The notes: generated from the letters alone by a model not told the origin. A DNA stretch of 64,000 nt from Inquilinus ginsengisoli_B (GCF_050434925.1 NZ_JBNDJK010000001.1:868001-932000), one strand, 5' to 3'; shown: positions 8,193 to 15,830, counted from the first letter of the stretch. Made by a program: numbers and translations.

Positions 8193-8891
8193 ATGAAGGA
8201 AGGACTTGATCTGGCTAGATTATCGTCCCTGATCGGCGATCCCAGCCGGGCACTGATCCTGTCGGCCCTGTTCGGCGGGGAGGCGCTGCCGGCGGGCGAG
8301 CTGGCGTTCCACGCCCGGGTCACGCCGCAGACCGCCTCGAGCCATCTGGCCAAGCTGACCGAGGCCGGGCTGGTCGCGGTCGAACGCATGGGACGGCACC
8401 GCTACTACCGGCTGTCGGGGCCGGAGATCGGCTCTCTCCTGGAGAAGATGATGGCGGTTGCCTGGGCCCCGGCGGTCGAGCGGTCGCGCGTGCCGGCACC
8501 GCTGCGCGACGGGCGCATGTGCTACGACCACCTCGCCGGCCGGCTGGGCGTGGCGGTGACCGACGCGCTGGTGGCGCAGGGCACGCTGGACCGAGGCGAC
8601 GATGCCTTTGTGCTGACCGAAACCGGAACGGCCTGGCTGGCGACGCTGGGCATCGACGCGGCGGCGCTGCGCGACGGCCGCCGGTCCTTCGCCCGGCACT
8701 GCATCGACTGGAGCGAACGCCGGCCGCATCTGGCCGGCGCGCTGGGCGCCGCCATCGCCGAGCGCTTCGTCGACCGCGGCTGGATCCGGCGCGAGCGCGA
8801 CAGCCGCGCCGTGGCCCTCACCGAGGACGGCCGCGCCGCGCTGGCCCGGATCTTCGGACCGAGGGTGCTGGCGGAGGCGACCGCCGCCTGA
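8193..8891 (+). CDS. ArsR-family transcriptional regulator with C-terminal extension
   Basis: 232 residues, about twice the length of a minimal ArsR protein. The winged helix is at about 10-75: DPSRALILSALFGG, then TPQTASSHLAKLTEAGLV as the recognition helix and RHRYYRLSG as the wing. The long C-terminal part (about 100-232) contains a second winged-helix-like stretch and a single CID segment; no ArsR metal-binding ELCVC motif is present, so metal sensing is unlikely. This is the architecture of helix-turn-helix proteins that sense small molecules or redox state. Probably regulates itself and the divergent DUF6058 gene. Confidence 0.75.
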   Translation: MKEGLDLARLSSLIGDPSRALILSALFGGEALPAGELAFHARVTPQTASSHLAKLTEAGLVAVERMGRHRYYRLSGPEIGSLLEKMMAVAWAPAVERSRVPAPLRDGRMCYDHLAGRLGVAVTDALVAQGTLDRGDDAFVLTETGTAWLATLGIDAAALRDGRRSFARHCIDWSERRPHLAGALGAAIAERFVDRGWIRRERDSRAVALTEDGRAALARIFGPRVLAEATAA

Positions 8892-8937
8892 GGGCCGCCA
8901 CCGTTTCCGCGAGGTGAGACCATGGCGGAGAAATTTG

Positions 8938-9375
8938 ATGTCGGAGACCACTGATCGCCTCACCGGGGGATGTGGCTGCGGCGCGGTGCGCTACGCCGCG
9001 GTGGGCGCGCCGCGCTGGGTGGCGGCTTGCCACTGCCGCGACTGCCGCCGCCTCACCGGCGCGCCCTACTCCATCTATGCCGGCTTCGAGCGCGCGCAGG
9101 CGAGCTGGAGCGGCGAGGCCCCGCGGCACTTCCAATCCTCGCCCGGCGCCGAGCGCTGCTTCTGCGGCCGCTGCGGCACGCCGCTGGCCTATGAGGGCGA
9201 GCGCTGGCCGGACGAGGTGCATCTGCTGGTGACGACGCTCGACGATCCCAGCGCCCTGCCGCCGCGGGGGCATGTCTATGTCGGCCAGAAGCTGCCCTGG
9301 GTGCGCCTCGCCGACGGGCTGCCGCGCTACCGCACCACCGCGGGCGAGGGCGGTCCGATGACGGAGGACGAGTAG
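8938..9375 (+). CDS. GFA-family (glutathione-dependent formaldehyde-activating-like) zinc protein
   Basis: 145 residues from ATG 8938, which has GGAG about 8 bases upstream. The Cys pattern of the GFA/Mss4-like fold is complete: GGCGCGAVRY (about 10-19), ACHCRDCRRLTG (about 29-40) and CFCGRCGTPLAY (about 74-85). These bind two zincs. GFA proteins were linked to S-hydroxymethylglutathione formation, but most members are uncharacterised. Follows the ArsR gene on the same strand with a 46-base gap. Confidence 0.85.
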   Translation: MSETTDRLTGGCGCGAVRYAAVGAPRWVAACHCRDCRRLTGAPYSIYAGFERAQASWSGEAPRHFQSSPGAERCFCGRCGTPLAYEGERWPDEVHLLVTTLDDPSALPPRGHVYVGQKLPWVRLADGLPRYRTTAGEGGPMTEDE

Positions 9376-9438
9376 CCCTTGCGCGGCGTCCCCTGCCGCC
9401 CCAGGTGAACGGCCGCGACATCAACCGTGCCGAGTCCG

Positions 9439-10140
9439 ATGCCGAACGCCCTCCGCCTCGCCCTGCAGCAGATCACGTCCGACCCGGCGATCCGCCGGGT
9501 GCTGTGGGTCAGCTTCGCCGCCACCATCGCCCTGGTGCTGACCCTGCCGGCCCTCGCCGGCTGGGGCCTGTCCTTCGTGCACATCGCCAACTGGACCTGG
9601 GTCGACACCACGCTCGACGTGCTGGGCGGCGTCGCCGTGCTGGCGCTCGGCATCCTGCTGTTCCCCGCCATCATCGGCCTGGTGGCCGGGCTGTTCCTCG
9701 ACGATGTCGCCGAGGCGGTCGAGGCCCGCCACTACCCCGCCCTGCCGCCGCCGCGGCGGCAGCGGATCGGCGAGATCGTGTGGGGGTCCGCCCGCTTCTT
9801 CCTGGCGCTGGTCGCGTTCAACCTGGTCGCGGTCGGCATCGTGCTGGTGGTGCCGGGCGTCAACCTGCTGGTGTTCTGGCTGGTGAACGGCTACCTGCTC
9901 GGCCGCGAATATTTCGAGCTGGTGGCGGCGCGCCGCTGCGAGCCCGCGGCAGCGCGGGCGCTGTGGCGCGAACGCCAGGGCCGCTTCATCGTCGCCGGAC
10001 TGGTGCTGGCCGCGATCCTGCTGATTCCGGTGGTCAACCTGGTGGTGCCGGTGCTGGGGGCCGCCTTCATGACCCATGTCTTCCACCGCGCCGTCGGCGC
10101 CGCCACCGCCCGGGCCCCGGCGGGACGGATGGCCGGATAA
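9439..10140 (+). CDS. EI24-domain (CysZ-like) membrane protein
   Basis: 233 residues from ATG 9439; GTG 9427 is an alternative. About four or five hydrophobic segments (near 22-42, 60-95, 125-160 and 190-220), with the pattern FLDDVAEAVEARHYP between them and YLLGREYFELVAARR after the third. This is characteristic of EI24/CysZ-like proteins. CysZ imports sulfate; the wider family is poorly defined. No sulfur genes flank it. Confidence 0.7.
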   Translation: MPNALRLALQQITSDPAIRRVLWVSFAATIALVLTLPALAGWGLSFVHIANWTWVDTTLDVLGGVAVLALGILLFPAIIGLVAGLFLDDVAEAVEARHYPALPPPRRQRIGEIVWGSARFFLALVAFNLVAVGIVLVVPGVNLLVFWLVNGYLLGREYFELVAARRCEPAAARALWRERQGRFIVAGLVLAAILLIPVVNLVVPVLGAAFMTHVFHRAVGAATARAPAGRMAG

Positions 10141-10202
10141 TTCATTTGACCGAAATGCGGCATGGTGGCTCCTCTGCCGGGAATGGGGCTGGCCGCCACG
10201 GG

Positions 10203-10232
10203 TTGATCGGCGGATAAGCATCCAGCTACAGT
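10203..10232 (+). promoter_or_regulatory. Possible sigma-70 promoter of the bactofilin gene
   Basis: TTGATC (10203-10208), an 18-base spacer and TACAGT (10227-10232). Start of transcription would be near 10239, giving a leader of about 55 nt containing a small CCCCATC/GATGGGG hairpin. Confidence 0.3.
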
Positions 10233-10295
10233 CCCGACCCCATCGCCCGATGGGGGCATCCAGCCCGGAACCACAACAAGCAGGGGGACACCCGC

Positions 10296-10970
10296 GTGTT
10301 TCGTCGACGCAACCCCGCTGGCGGAGGATCGGATGGCGGTGCCGAGCGGCAAGGCCATCCGGCCGCCACGGACACACCCTTAGTTCGGCCCACCGCCCCG
10401 ACCGCGCCTCAAGGAGAGCCCATGTCGTCCACCGCCAAGCCCGCCACCGGCTACAAGACCGAGCTGCCGCGCCGGGTCGACCTGCCCGGCACCGGGGCGA
10501 TCGGCGGCGTCCGCCGCCCGGCGGAGTCGTCGGGACCGACCGGCCGCGAATCGCCGCGCAAGCTGATCGTCGGCAGCGAGATCTCGCTGGCCGGCGAGAT
10601 CACCGCCTGCGACCACCTGGTGGTCGAAGGCCGGATCGAGGCCAAGATCAAGGACTGCCAGACCATCGAGATCGCCGAGCAGGGCGTGTTCAAGGGTTCG
10701 GCCGAGATCAGCGACGGCGACATCGCCGGCCGCTTCGAGGGCGACCTGTCGGTCTCCGGCCTGCTGCGCCTGCGCGCCAGCGGCGTGGTCACCGGCACCA
10801 TCAAGTACGGCGAACTGCAGGTCGAGACCGGCGGCAAGCTGATCGGCACGCTGCAGCCGCTGGGCGGCGACGCCGGAGCGGCGACGGTCCCGGCAGCGGC
10901 GGCGGCCGCCCCGCAGCCTGCCCCGACCCCGCTGTTCGACGACAAGGCCGAGGCCGGCGGCGAGCGCTGA
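10296..10970 (+). CDS. Bactofilin (polymer-forming cytoskeletal protein)
   Basis: 224 residues from GTG 10296, with AGGGGGAC 5-12 bases upstream. Disordered N-terminal part (about 1-85). The bactofilin beta-helix core (about 88-185) shows short hydrophobic repeats (LIVGSEISLAGEI, HLVVEGRIEAKI, IEIAEQGVFKGSAE, GRFEGDLSVSG, GVVTGTIKYGELQVETG). An Ala/Pro-rich tail follows. Bactofilins self-assemble into filaments without nucleotide and scaffold cell-wall enzymes. No peptidase or MltB gene is adjacent here. Confidence 0.85.
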   Translation: MFRRRNPAGGGSDGGAERQGHPAATDTPLVRPTAPTAPQGEPMSSTAKPATGYKTELPRRVDLPGTGAIGGVRRPAESSGPTGRESPRKLIVGSEISLAGEITACDHLVVEGRIEAKIKDCQTIEIAEQGVFKGSAEISDGDIAGRFEGDLSVSGLLRLRASGVVTGTIKYGELQVETGGKLIGTLQPLGGDAGAATVPAAAAAAPQPAPTPLFDDKAEAGGER

Positions 10971-11002
10971 GCCCAGCCGGATCGGACAGATCAGACCGCG
11001 AG

Positions 11003-11025
11003 CGGCCGGGGCGACCCGGCCGTTT
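11003..11025 (+). terminator. Rho-independent terminator after the bactofilin gene
   Basis: CGGCCGGG (11003-11010) and CCCGGCCG (11015-11022) form an 8-bp perfect stem with a GCGA tetraloop followed by TTTCG. The T-run is short, so strength is uncertain. Confidence 0.55.
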
Positions 11026-11131
11026 CGCTATCTGCGCCAATCTTGCACAGCGACTCGGGGCATCACCGGGATCTGAAGGAGGCGGAGGCTGAACCCTCGC
11101 GGCCGCCGACGCGTTGCTCGGCCGGCGCACA

Positions 11132-11227
11132 AGAAAAAGGGCCGCAGCGAACTGCGGCCCGAGTTTAGGGAGGAAACGCCCAAGAAGTGCGTTACGACAG
11201 CAACTCATCGCTGCATGTCGCAATGCA
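11132..11227 (-). ncRNA. Small regulatory RNA, candidate MmgR/alpha-r8 family
   Basis: About 90 nt on the minus strand, with three elements. (1) A long 5' hairpin: 11216-11227 pairs with 11188-11199 (11 of 12 positions), extended by GCAGC (11210-11214) with GTTGC (11200-11204) around a GATGA loop. (2) A largely unpaired middle part carrying TTTCCTCCCT (11176-11167), an anti-Shine-Dalgarno core that GGG/CCC can display in a small loop. (3) A strong intrinsic terminator: 9-bp stem (11152-11160 with 11139-11147), TTCG loop, then TTTTTCTT. From memory, the core and three-element layout match the MmgR/alpha-r8 sRNAs of alphaproteobacteria, which repress phasin synthesis and polyhydroxybutyrate storage in Sinorhizobium. 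The 5' end is uncertain by a few bases. Confidence 0.7.
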
Positions 11228-11228
11228 C

Positions 11229-11257
11229 AATTTAGGCAGTTCGCCGGACAAATCAAG
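11229..11257 (-). promoter_or_regulatory. Sigma-70 promoter of the small RNA
   Basis: On the minus strand, CTTGAT (11257-11252) lies 17 bases from TAAATT (11234-11229). Transcription would start near 11222-11224, at the foot of the first hairpin. Confidence 0.5.
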
Positions 11258-11284
11258 AGGAAAATGAATTCCGCTTTCGGAACA

Positions 11285-11313
11285 TAGACTTAGAACCAAT
11301 TCGTGCCTAAGAT
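11285..11313 (+). promoter_or_regulatory. Possible glucokinase promoter
   Basis: TAGACT (11285-11290), a 17-base spacer and TAAGAT (11308-11313), each matching four of six consensus positions. It is divergent from the sRNA promoter, and the TGTGC-N6-GCACA palindrome lies just downstream of its expected start. Confidence 0.25.
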
Positions 11314-11334
11314 ATGTGCAGATAGCATCAAGTT

Positions 11335-11350
11335 TGTGCTGCAGTGCACA
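11335..11350. promoter_or_regulatory. TGC-rich palindrome TGTGC-N6-GCACA
   Basis: TGTGC (11335-11339) and GCACA (11346-11350) are perfect inverted repeats around TGCAGT. A second TGC-rich stretch (TTGTGCATTGC on the minus strand, 11231-11221) overlaps the -10 region and start of the sRNA. The shared TTGTGC/TGC composition resembles sites of the PHB regulator PhaR, by recall only. Confidence 0.35.
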
Positions 11351-11471
11351 CTTCGACACCGACTCCGGCCCGGCAATCTGCGTCGACTCGCGGCCGGCGG
11401 CCCGTCGCTTCGGGCTTGCCCCCGGCCGCCGCATGAGGGAACCATGGCCATCCCGCACCAGCCGGCCCGCC

Positions 11472-12422
11472 ATGCCTGAGCCCCTCGCCCTCATCGCCGA
11501 TCTCGGCGGCACCAACGCCCGCTTCGCCCTGGCCAATGCCGGCGGCACCCGCGACACCCAGATCCTGCACGGGGCGGACTATCCGACCCTGGCCGACGCC
11601 GCCCACGCCTATCTCGACATGATCAAGCCTGCGACCCCGCCGCGCCAAGCCGCGATCGACGTGGCCAGCCCGGTCACCGGCGACCAGGTGACGCTGACCA
11701 ACGCCGCCTGGTCGTTCTCGATCTCGGCCCTGAAGAAGGATCTGGGGCTGGAGCGGCTGGAGGTGATCAACGACTTCACTGCCGTTGCGCTCGCGGTTCC
11801 TTATCTCGAGGAGGACGACCGCAGCCCGATCGGCGGCGGCACGCCGGTGGCGGGCGAGCCGATCGGCGTGCTCGGCCCCGGCACCGGGCTCGGCGTCTCC
11901 GGCCTGGTACCGAGCGGCGGGCGCTGGACCGCCCTGGCCGGCGAGGGCGGGCACGTCACCATGGCGGCCGCGACCGAGCGCGAGGCGGCGGTGCTGGACC
12001 GGCTGCGCCACCGCCACCAGCACGTCTCGGCCGAGCGCGTTCTGTCCGGCATGGGGCTGGTCAATCTGTACGAGACGCTGGCGCAGCTGGACGGGATCGA
12101 CCCGGTGCAGCGCGATGCCGCCGCCGTCACTGAGGGCGCCAAGACCGGCGACCCGCTCTGTGCCGAGGCGGTGGCGATGTTCGCCTCGATGCTCGGCACC
12201 GTCGCCGGCAACTTGGCGCTGACGCTGGGGTCGCGCGGCGGCATCTACATCGCCGGCGGCATCGTGCCGAAGCTCGGGCCCTTGTTCGACGACGCGCTGT
12301 TCCGCCAGCGCTTCGAGGCCAAGGGCCGGATGCGCAGCTTCGTCGTCGGCATTCCGACCTATCTCGTCACCCACCCGCTGCCGGCCTTCCTCGGATTGCG
12401 CTCGGTGCTGGGCCTGACCTGA
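11472..12422 (+). CDS. glk: Glucokinase
   Basis: 316 residues, the normal length for proteobacterial glucokinase. Starts at ATG 11472 because LIADLGGTNARFALA, the phosphate-binding motif of the ROK-unrelated Glk family, follows within 6 residues; the frame is open further upstream. Other motifs: VINDFTAVALAVPYL with the catalytic Asp (about 98), LGPGTGLGVSGL (about 135-146) and GEGGHVTM. Converts glucose to glucose-6-phosphate in the cytoplasm. Its TGA overlaps the ATG of the next gene by one base, so the PLP enzyme is co-expressed. Confidence 0.93.
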   Translation: MPEPLALIADLGGTNARFALANAGGTRDTQILHGADYPTLADAAHAYLDMIKPATPPRQAAIDVASPVTGDQVTLTNAAWSFSISALKKDLGLERLEVINDFTAVALAVPYLEEDDRSPIGGGTPVAGEPIGVLGPGTGLGVSGLVPSGGRWTALAGEGGHVTMAAATEREAAVLDRLRHRHQHVSAERVLSGMGLVNLYETLAQLDGIDPVQRDAAAVTEGAKTGDPLCAEAVAMFASMLGTVAGNLALTLGSRGGIYIAGGIVPKLGPLFDDALFRQRFEAKGRMRSFVVGIPTYLVTHPLPAFLGLRSVLGLT

Positions 12423-13606
12423 TGACGCTCGATCTCGACCGGCTGCGCGCCGACACGCCGGGCTGCGCCCGGGTGCTGCATCTCGACAATGCCGGCTCGG
12501 CCCTGCCGCCGGCCCCGGTGCTGGACGCGATGCTGGACCATCTGCGGCGGGAGGCTGAGATCGGCGGCTATGCCGCCGCGGCCGAGGCCGAGCCGCGGCT
12601 GGAGGCCGCCTATGTCTCGATCGCCCGGCTGATCGGCGCCGATCCCGCCGAGATCGCGATGATGGAGAACGCGACGCGGGCCTGGGACATGGTGTTCTAC
12701 GGCCTGCCGTTCCGGCCGGGCGACCGTATCCTGACCGCCAAGGCCGAATACGCCTCCAACACCATCTCCTACCTGCAGGTGGCGCAGCGCACCGGCGCGG
12801 TGGTCGAGGTCGTGCCCGACGACGCCACCGGCCAGCTCGACATCGCGGCGCTGGAGCAGGCGGTGACGGCGACCGATCGCGGCCCGGCCCGGCTGATCGC
12901 GGTCAGCCACATCCCGACCAATGGCGGGCTGGTCAACCCGGCGGCGGCGATCGGGCGGGTCGCACGCGCGCATAGCATTCCCTATCTGCTCGACGCCTGT
13001 CAGGCGATCGGCCAGATGCCGGTCGATGTCGAGGCGATCGGCTGCGACATGCTGTCGGCCACCGCCCGCAAGTTCCTGCGCGGGCCGCGTGCGGTCGGCT
13101 TCCTCTATGTCCGGCAGTCGATGCTGGAGCGGATCGATTCACCTTTCCTCGATCTCTATGCGGCGGAGATGGTGGCGCCTGACCGCTACGTGGTCCGCCC
13201 GGACGCCCGCCGCTTCGAGAATTTCGAGCGCAACTTCGTTGGCATCCTCGGCATGGGCGCCGCGGTCGACTACGCCCTCGCCCTCGGCCTCGACGCCATC
13301 CGCGACCGCGCCCGGGCCCTGGCGGCGCGGCTGCGCGACGGGCTCTCGGCCCTGCCCGGCGTCGCCGTGCGCGACAAGGGCGCCGAGCGCTCGGCGATCG
13401 TCAGCTTCACCAAGGCCGACGAGCCGGCCGAGGCGCTTCACCAGCGGCTGCGCGCGGCCGGCATCAACACCAGTGTCACCCGCCGCCGCTCGACCATGTT
13501 CGACATGACCGACCGCGGCCTGGACGCGATGCTGCGGGCCTCGCCGCACTACTACAACAGTGAGACCGAGATCGACCGGTTCGTGGAGACGGTCGGCCGG
13601 GGCTGA
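12422..13606 (+). CDS. Class V aminotransferase-fold PLP enzyme
   Basis: 394 residues. Motifs of the class V (cysteine desulfurase/isopenicillin epimerase) family: HLDNAGSALPP (about 20-30), ATRAWDMVFYG (about 85), ISHIPTNGG-like segment VSHIPTNGGL (about 161-170), YLLDACQAIGQMPVDV (about 184-199) with the PLP-contacting Asp and Gln, and SATARKFLRGPRAVGFLY with the Schiff-base Lys (about 217). No Fe-S scaffold gene is nearby, and there is no conserved C-terminal loop Cys as in IscS. An EgtE-like or racemase/lyase activity is more likely than Fe-S assembly. Exact reaction unknown. Confidence 0.75.
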   Translation: MTLDLDRLRADTPGCARVLHLDNAGSALPPAPVLDAMLDHLRREAEIGGYAAAAEAEPRLEAAYVSIARLIGADPAEIAMMENATRAWDMVFYGLPFRPGDRILTAKAEYASNTISYLQVAQRTGAVVEVVPDDATGQLDIAALEQAVTATDRGPARLIAVSHIPTNGGLVNPAAAIGRVARAHSIPYLLDACQAIGQMPVDVEAIGCDMLSATARKFLRGPRAVGFLYVRQSMLERIDSPFLDLYAAEMVAPDRYVVRPDARRFENFERNFVGILGMGAAVDYALALGLDAIRDRARALAARLRDGLSALPGVAVRDKGAERSAIVSFTKADEPAEALHQRLRAAGINTSVTRRRSTMFDMTDRGLDAMLRASPHYYNSETEIDRFVETVGRG

Positions 13607-13615
13607 CGGCCGGCG

Positions 13616-14032
13616 CTATTCCCCGAGCAGATGCAGCACGATCTCGCGCCGGTGCGGCCGGCGGCGGTGCTCGAACAGGTAGATCCCCTGCCAGGTGCCG
13701 AGCGCCAGCCGGCCGGAGGCGACCGGGATCGACAGTTGCACCTGGGTCAGCGCCGTGCGGATATGGGCCGGCATGTCGTCCGGCCCCTCGGCATCGTGGA
13801 TGTAGCCGTCGCCCTCCGGCGCGATCCGCTCGAAATAGGCCTCCAGATCCGCCCGGACATCCGGGTCGGCATTCTCCTGGATCAGCAGCGAGGCGGAAGT
13901 GTGCCGGCAGAACACGGTCAGCAGGCCGGTCCCGATCCGCTGCACCTCGACCCAGGGCCGGATCTGCGGCGTGATCTCGACCAGCCCCTTGCCACGGGTG
14001 GTCACCTGGAGGCTGTGGAGGAATTGCCGCAT
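13616..14032 (-). CDS. YjbQ family protein (UPF0047)
   Basis: 138 residues, full length for the family. Conserved features: FCRHTSASLLIQENADPDVR (about 45-64) with HTSASL, and GDGYIHDAEGPDDMPAHIR then GTWQGIYLFEHR near the C terminus, with the metal-binding His residues. Members show weak thiamine-phosphate synthase activity in vitro, but their physiological role is open. The ATG overlaps by one base the stop of an upstream Phd-like antitoxin gene, an arrangement in which a toxin would normally follow. Confidence 0.88.
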   Translation of the reverse strand: MRQFLHSLQVTTRGKGLVEITPQIRPWVEVQRIGTGLLTVFCRHTSASLLIQENADPDVRADLEAYFERIAPEGDGYIHDAEGPDDMPAHIRTALTQVQLSIPVASGRLALGTWQGIYLFEHRRRPHRREIVLHLLGE

Positions 14033-14256
14033 CACCTGCCTTCGAACAGATCCGCGATCGTCTCGTCTTCCACGCCGACATCCGGGATGGCGATCTGCCC
14101 CTCGTAGCCGCCGGGTCGACGCCGCTCGCCGGCATATGGCTTGAGTTCTACCCATGGCGTGCCGTCGCGCTCAATGACCACGCGCTCTCCGGCTCGCGCC
14201 CGTTCCGCCAAGTCCGGCAGACCGGTCTTTGCCTCGCGCATGCTGACTCGGATCAT
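14032..14256 (-). CDS. Orphan Phd/YefM-type antitoxin-like protein
   Basis: 74 residues from ATG 14256, with a strong AGGAGG 5 bases upstream. The N-terminal DNA-binding part REAKTGLPDLAERARAGERV and the GTPWVELKPY stretch match Phd-like antitoxins that partner PIN toxins. The acidic tail VGVEDETIADLFEG resembles toxin-binding C termini. No PIN or RelE-like reading frame lies adjacent; instead yjbQ starts within its stop codon. It may be a solitary regulator, a remnant, or an antitoxin acting on a distant toxin. Confidence 0.7.
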   Translation of the reverse strand: MIRVSMREAKTGLPDLAERARAGERVVIERDGTPWVELKPYAGERRRPGGYEGQIAIPDVGVEDETIADLFEGR

Positions 14257-14361
14257 CTGGTCCTCCTTCAGACGATAGCTAAGCCCATCCACAACGCCTG
14301 TCGCTTCCCGCCCAAACCACACTGCCTTCCCCATCCCCGCCCGATCGGCGAGAATGCACCC

Positions 14362-15504
14362 ATGGCCGAAGACGAGTTCTACCTCCAGGTGCCGGTGTTC
14401 GACGGCTTTGCCCGGCTGACCGACGCCTCGCTGTACCGGCCGCTGCCGGAGGACTGGGTGATCGGCCTGTCCGACGTCGTCTCCTCCACCGCCGCGATCC
14501 GGGACGGGCAGTATAAGAGCGTCAACATCGCCGGCGCGGCGCTGATCGCCGCCGTGTCCAACGCCCTGGCGCAGCGCGACTACCCCTTCGCCTTCGGCGG
14601 CGACGGCGCCAGCTTCGCCCTTCCGCCCGGCGACGCCGACACCGCCCGCGCCGCGCTGGCCGCCACCGCCGCCTGGGTGCGCGACGAGCTGGGCCTGACC
14701 CTGCGGGTCGGGCTGGTGCCGGTGGCGTCGATCCGCACCGCCGGCTGGGACGTCCGCGTCGCCCGCTACGCCCCGTCGCCGAACGTCGCCTACGCCATGT
14801 TCATGGGCGGCGGCCTGGCCTGGGCCGAGCGCGAGCTGAAGGCCGGCACCTTCGCGGTCGAGCCGGCGCCGGCGGGCACCCGCCCCGACCTGACCGGCCT
14901 GTCCTGTCGCTGGCAGGAGTTCCCGGCCCGGCACGGCGTGGTGGTGTCGCTGATCGCCGCCCCGACGGTGGCCGAGAGCGAGGCCGGCTTCCGCGAGCTG
15001 GTCGGCGACATCCTGCGCATGACCGGGCGCGAGAGCGAGGCCGAGCACCCGATCGCCGATCTCGCGCGCGGCCTGGTCTGGCCGCCGCCGGGGCTGGATG
15101 TCGAGGCGCGGGCCTCGCGGGGCGCCAACCAGCCGCTTCTGCTGCGCAAGCTGGCACTGGGGCTGCAGAGCCTGGCCGGCTGGACGCTGTTCCGCTTCGG
15201 CATCCCGCTCGGCGGCTTCCAGCCCGGGCGCTACATGCGCGAGATGGTCGCCAATGCGGACTACCGCAAATACGATGACGGGCTGCGCATGACGCTGGAC
15301 TGCACCCCGGCCCTGGCCGACCGGCTGGAGGCGCGCCTGCTGGCCGCCGAGCAGGCCGGCATCGCCCGCTTCGGCCTGCACCGGCAGGATTCGGCGATCG
15401 TCACCTGCTTCACGCCGTCGCCGCTGCGCAGCGACCATGTCCATTTCGTCGATGGCGCCGCCGGCGGTTATGCCGCGGCCGCATCGCGGCTGAAGCTGCC
15501 GTGA
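14362..15504 (+). CDS. DUF3095 (cyclase-fold-like) protein
   Basis: 380 residues. N-terminal part has VIGLSDVVSSTAAI (about 34-47) and YPFAFGGDGASFALP (about 74-88), which resemble the two metal-binding strands of the class III cyclase/GGDEF fold (D in the first, GGD in the second). This is how DUF3095 is recognised. The C-terminal half is helical with no clear catalytic motif. No membrane segment, so cytoplasmic. Whether it makes a nucleotide second messenger is unknown. Its TGA overlaps the GTG of a cupin gene by 4 bp. Confidence 0.75.
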   Translation: MAEDEFYLQVPVFDGFARLTDASLYRPLPEDWVIGLSDVVSSTAAIRDGQYKSVNIAGAALIAAVSNALAQRDYPFAFGGDGASFALPPGDADTARAALAATAAWVRDELGLTLRVGLVPVASIRTAGWDVRVARYAPSPNVAYAMFMGGGLAWAERELKAGTFAVEPAPAGTRPDLTGLSCRWQEFPARHGVVVSLIAAPTVAESEAGFRELVGDILRMTGRESEAEHPIADLARGLVWPPPGLDVEARASRGANQPLLLRKLALGLQSLAGWTLFRFGIPLGGFQPGRYMREMVANADYRKYDDGLRMTLDCTPALADRLEARLLAAEQAGIARFGLHRQDSAIVTCFTPSPLRSDHVHFVDGAAGGYAAAASRLKLP

Positions 15505-15824
15505 AGGCCGGCAACCTGTTCGACGCTCTGCCGCGGGAGGCGGCGGAGGAGCAGTTCACCACCCTGCTGCAGGGCGCGGGCTTGGTGCTGGAGCGCATCG
15601 TCTCCGCCGGCCAGGCCAGCCCGCCCGGCTTCTGGTACGACCAAGCGCGGGCGGAATGGGTGGTGCTGCTGCGCGGCTCTGCCGGGCTAGAGATCGAGGG
15701 GGAGCCGGCGCCGCGCGTGCTGCGGCCCGGCGACTGGGTGCATCTCCCGGCCCATGCCCGCCACCGCGTCGCCTGGACCGACCAGGACCAGCCGACCGTG
15801 TGGCTGGCGCTGCATCACGACTAG
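15501..15824 (+). CDS. Small cupin-domain protein
   Basis: 107 residues starting at a GTG overlapping the DUF3095 stop. One conserved beta-barrel: EWVVLLRGSAGLEIEG (motif 1 without the usual HxH; it reads E-W) and RPGDWVHLPAHARHRVAWTD (motif 2, G-D-x-x-x-x-P-x(3)-H-H-like). Metal binding may therefore rest on fewer ligands. Coupling to DUF3095 suggests a shared, undefined job, for example ligand sensing. Confidence 0.75.
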   Translation: MKAGNLFDALPREAAEEQFTTLLQGAGLVLERIVSAGQASPPGFWYDQARAEWVVLLRGSAGLEIEGEPAPRVLRPGDWVHLPAHARHRVAWTDQDQPTVWLALHHD

Positions 15825-15830
15825 CCGCGG

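Larger units (their letters stand above)
10971..11471. other. 500-base intergenic region between bactofilin and glucokinase
   Basis: Contains no protein gene. From left to right it holds a plus-strand terminator for the bactofilin gene, a minus-strand small RNA with its promoter, a TGTGC-N6-GCACA palindrome and a possible glucokinase promoter. The part from 11161 to 11350 is clearly richer in A and T than the surrounding DNA. Confidence 0.7.
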
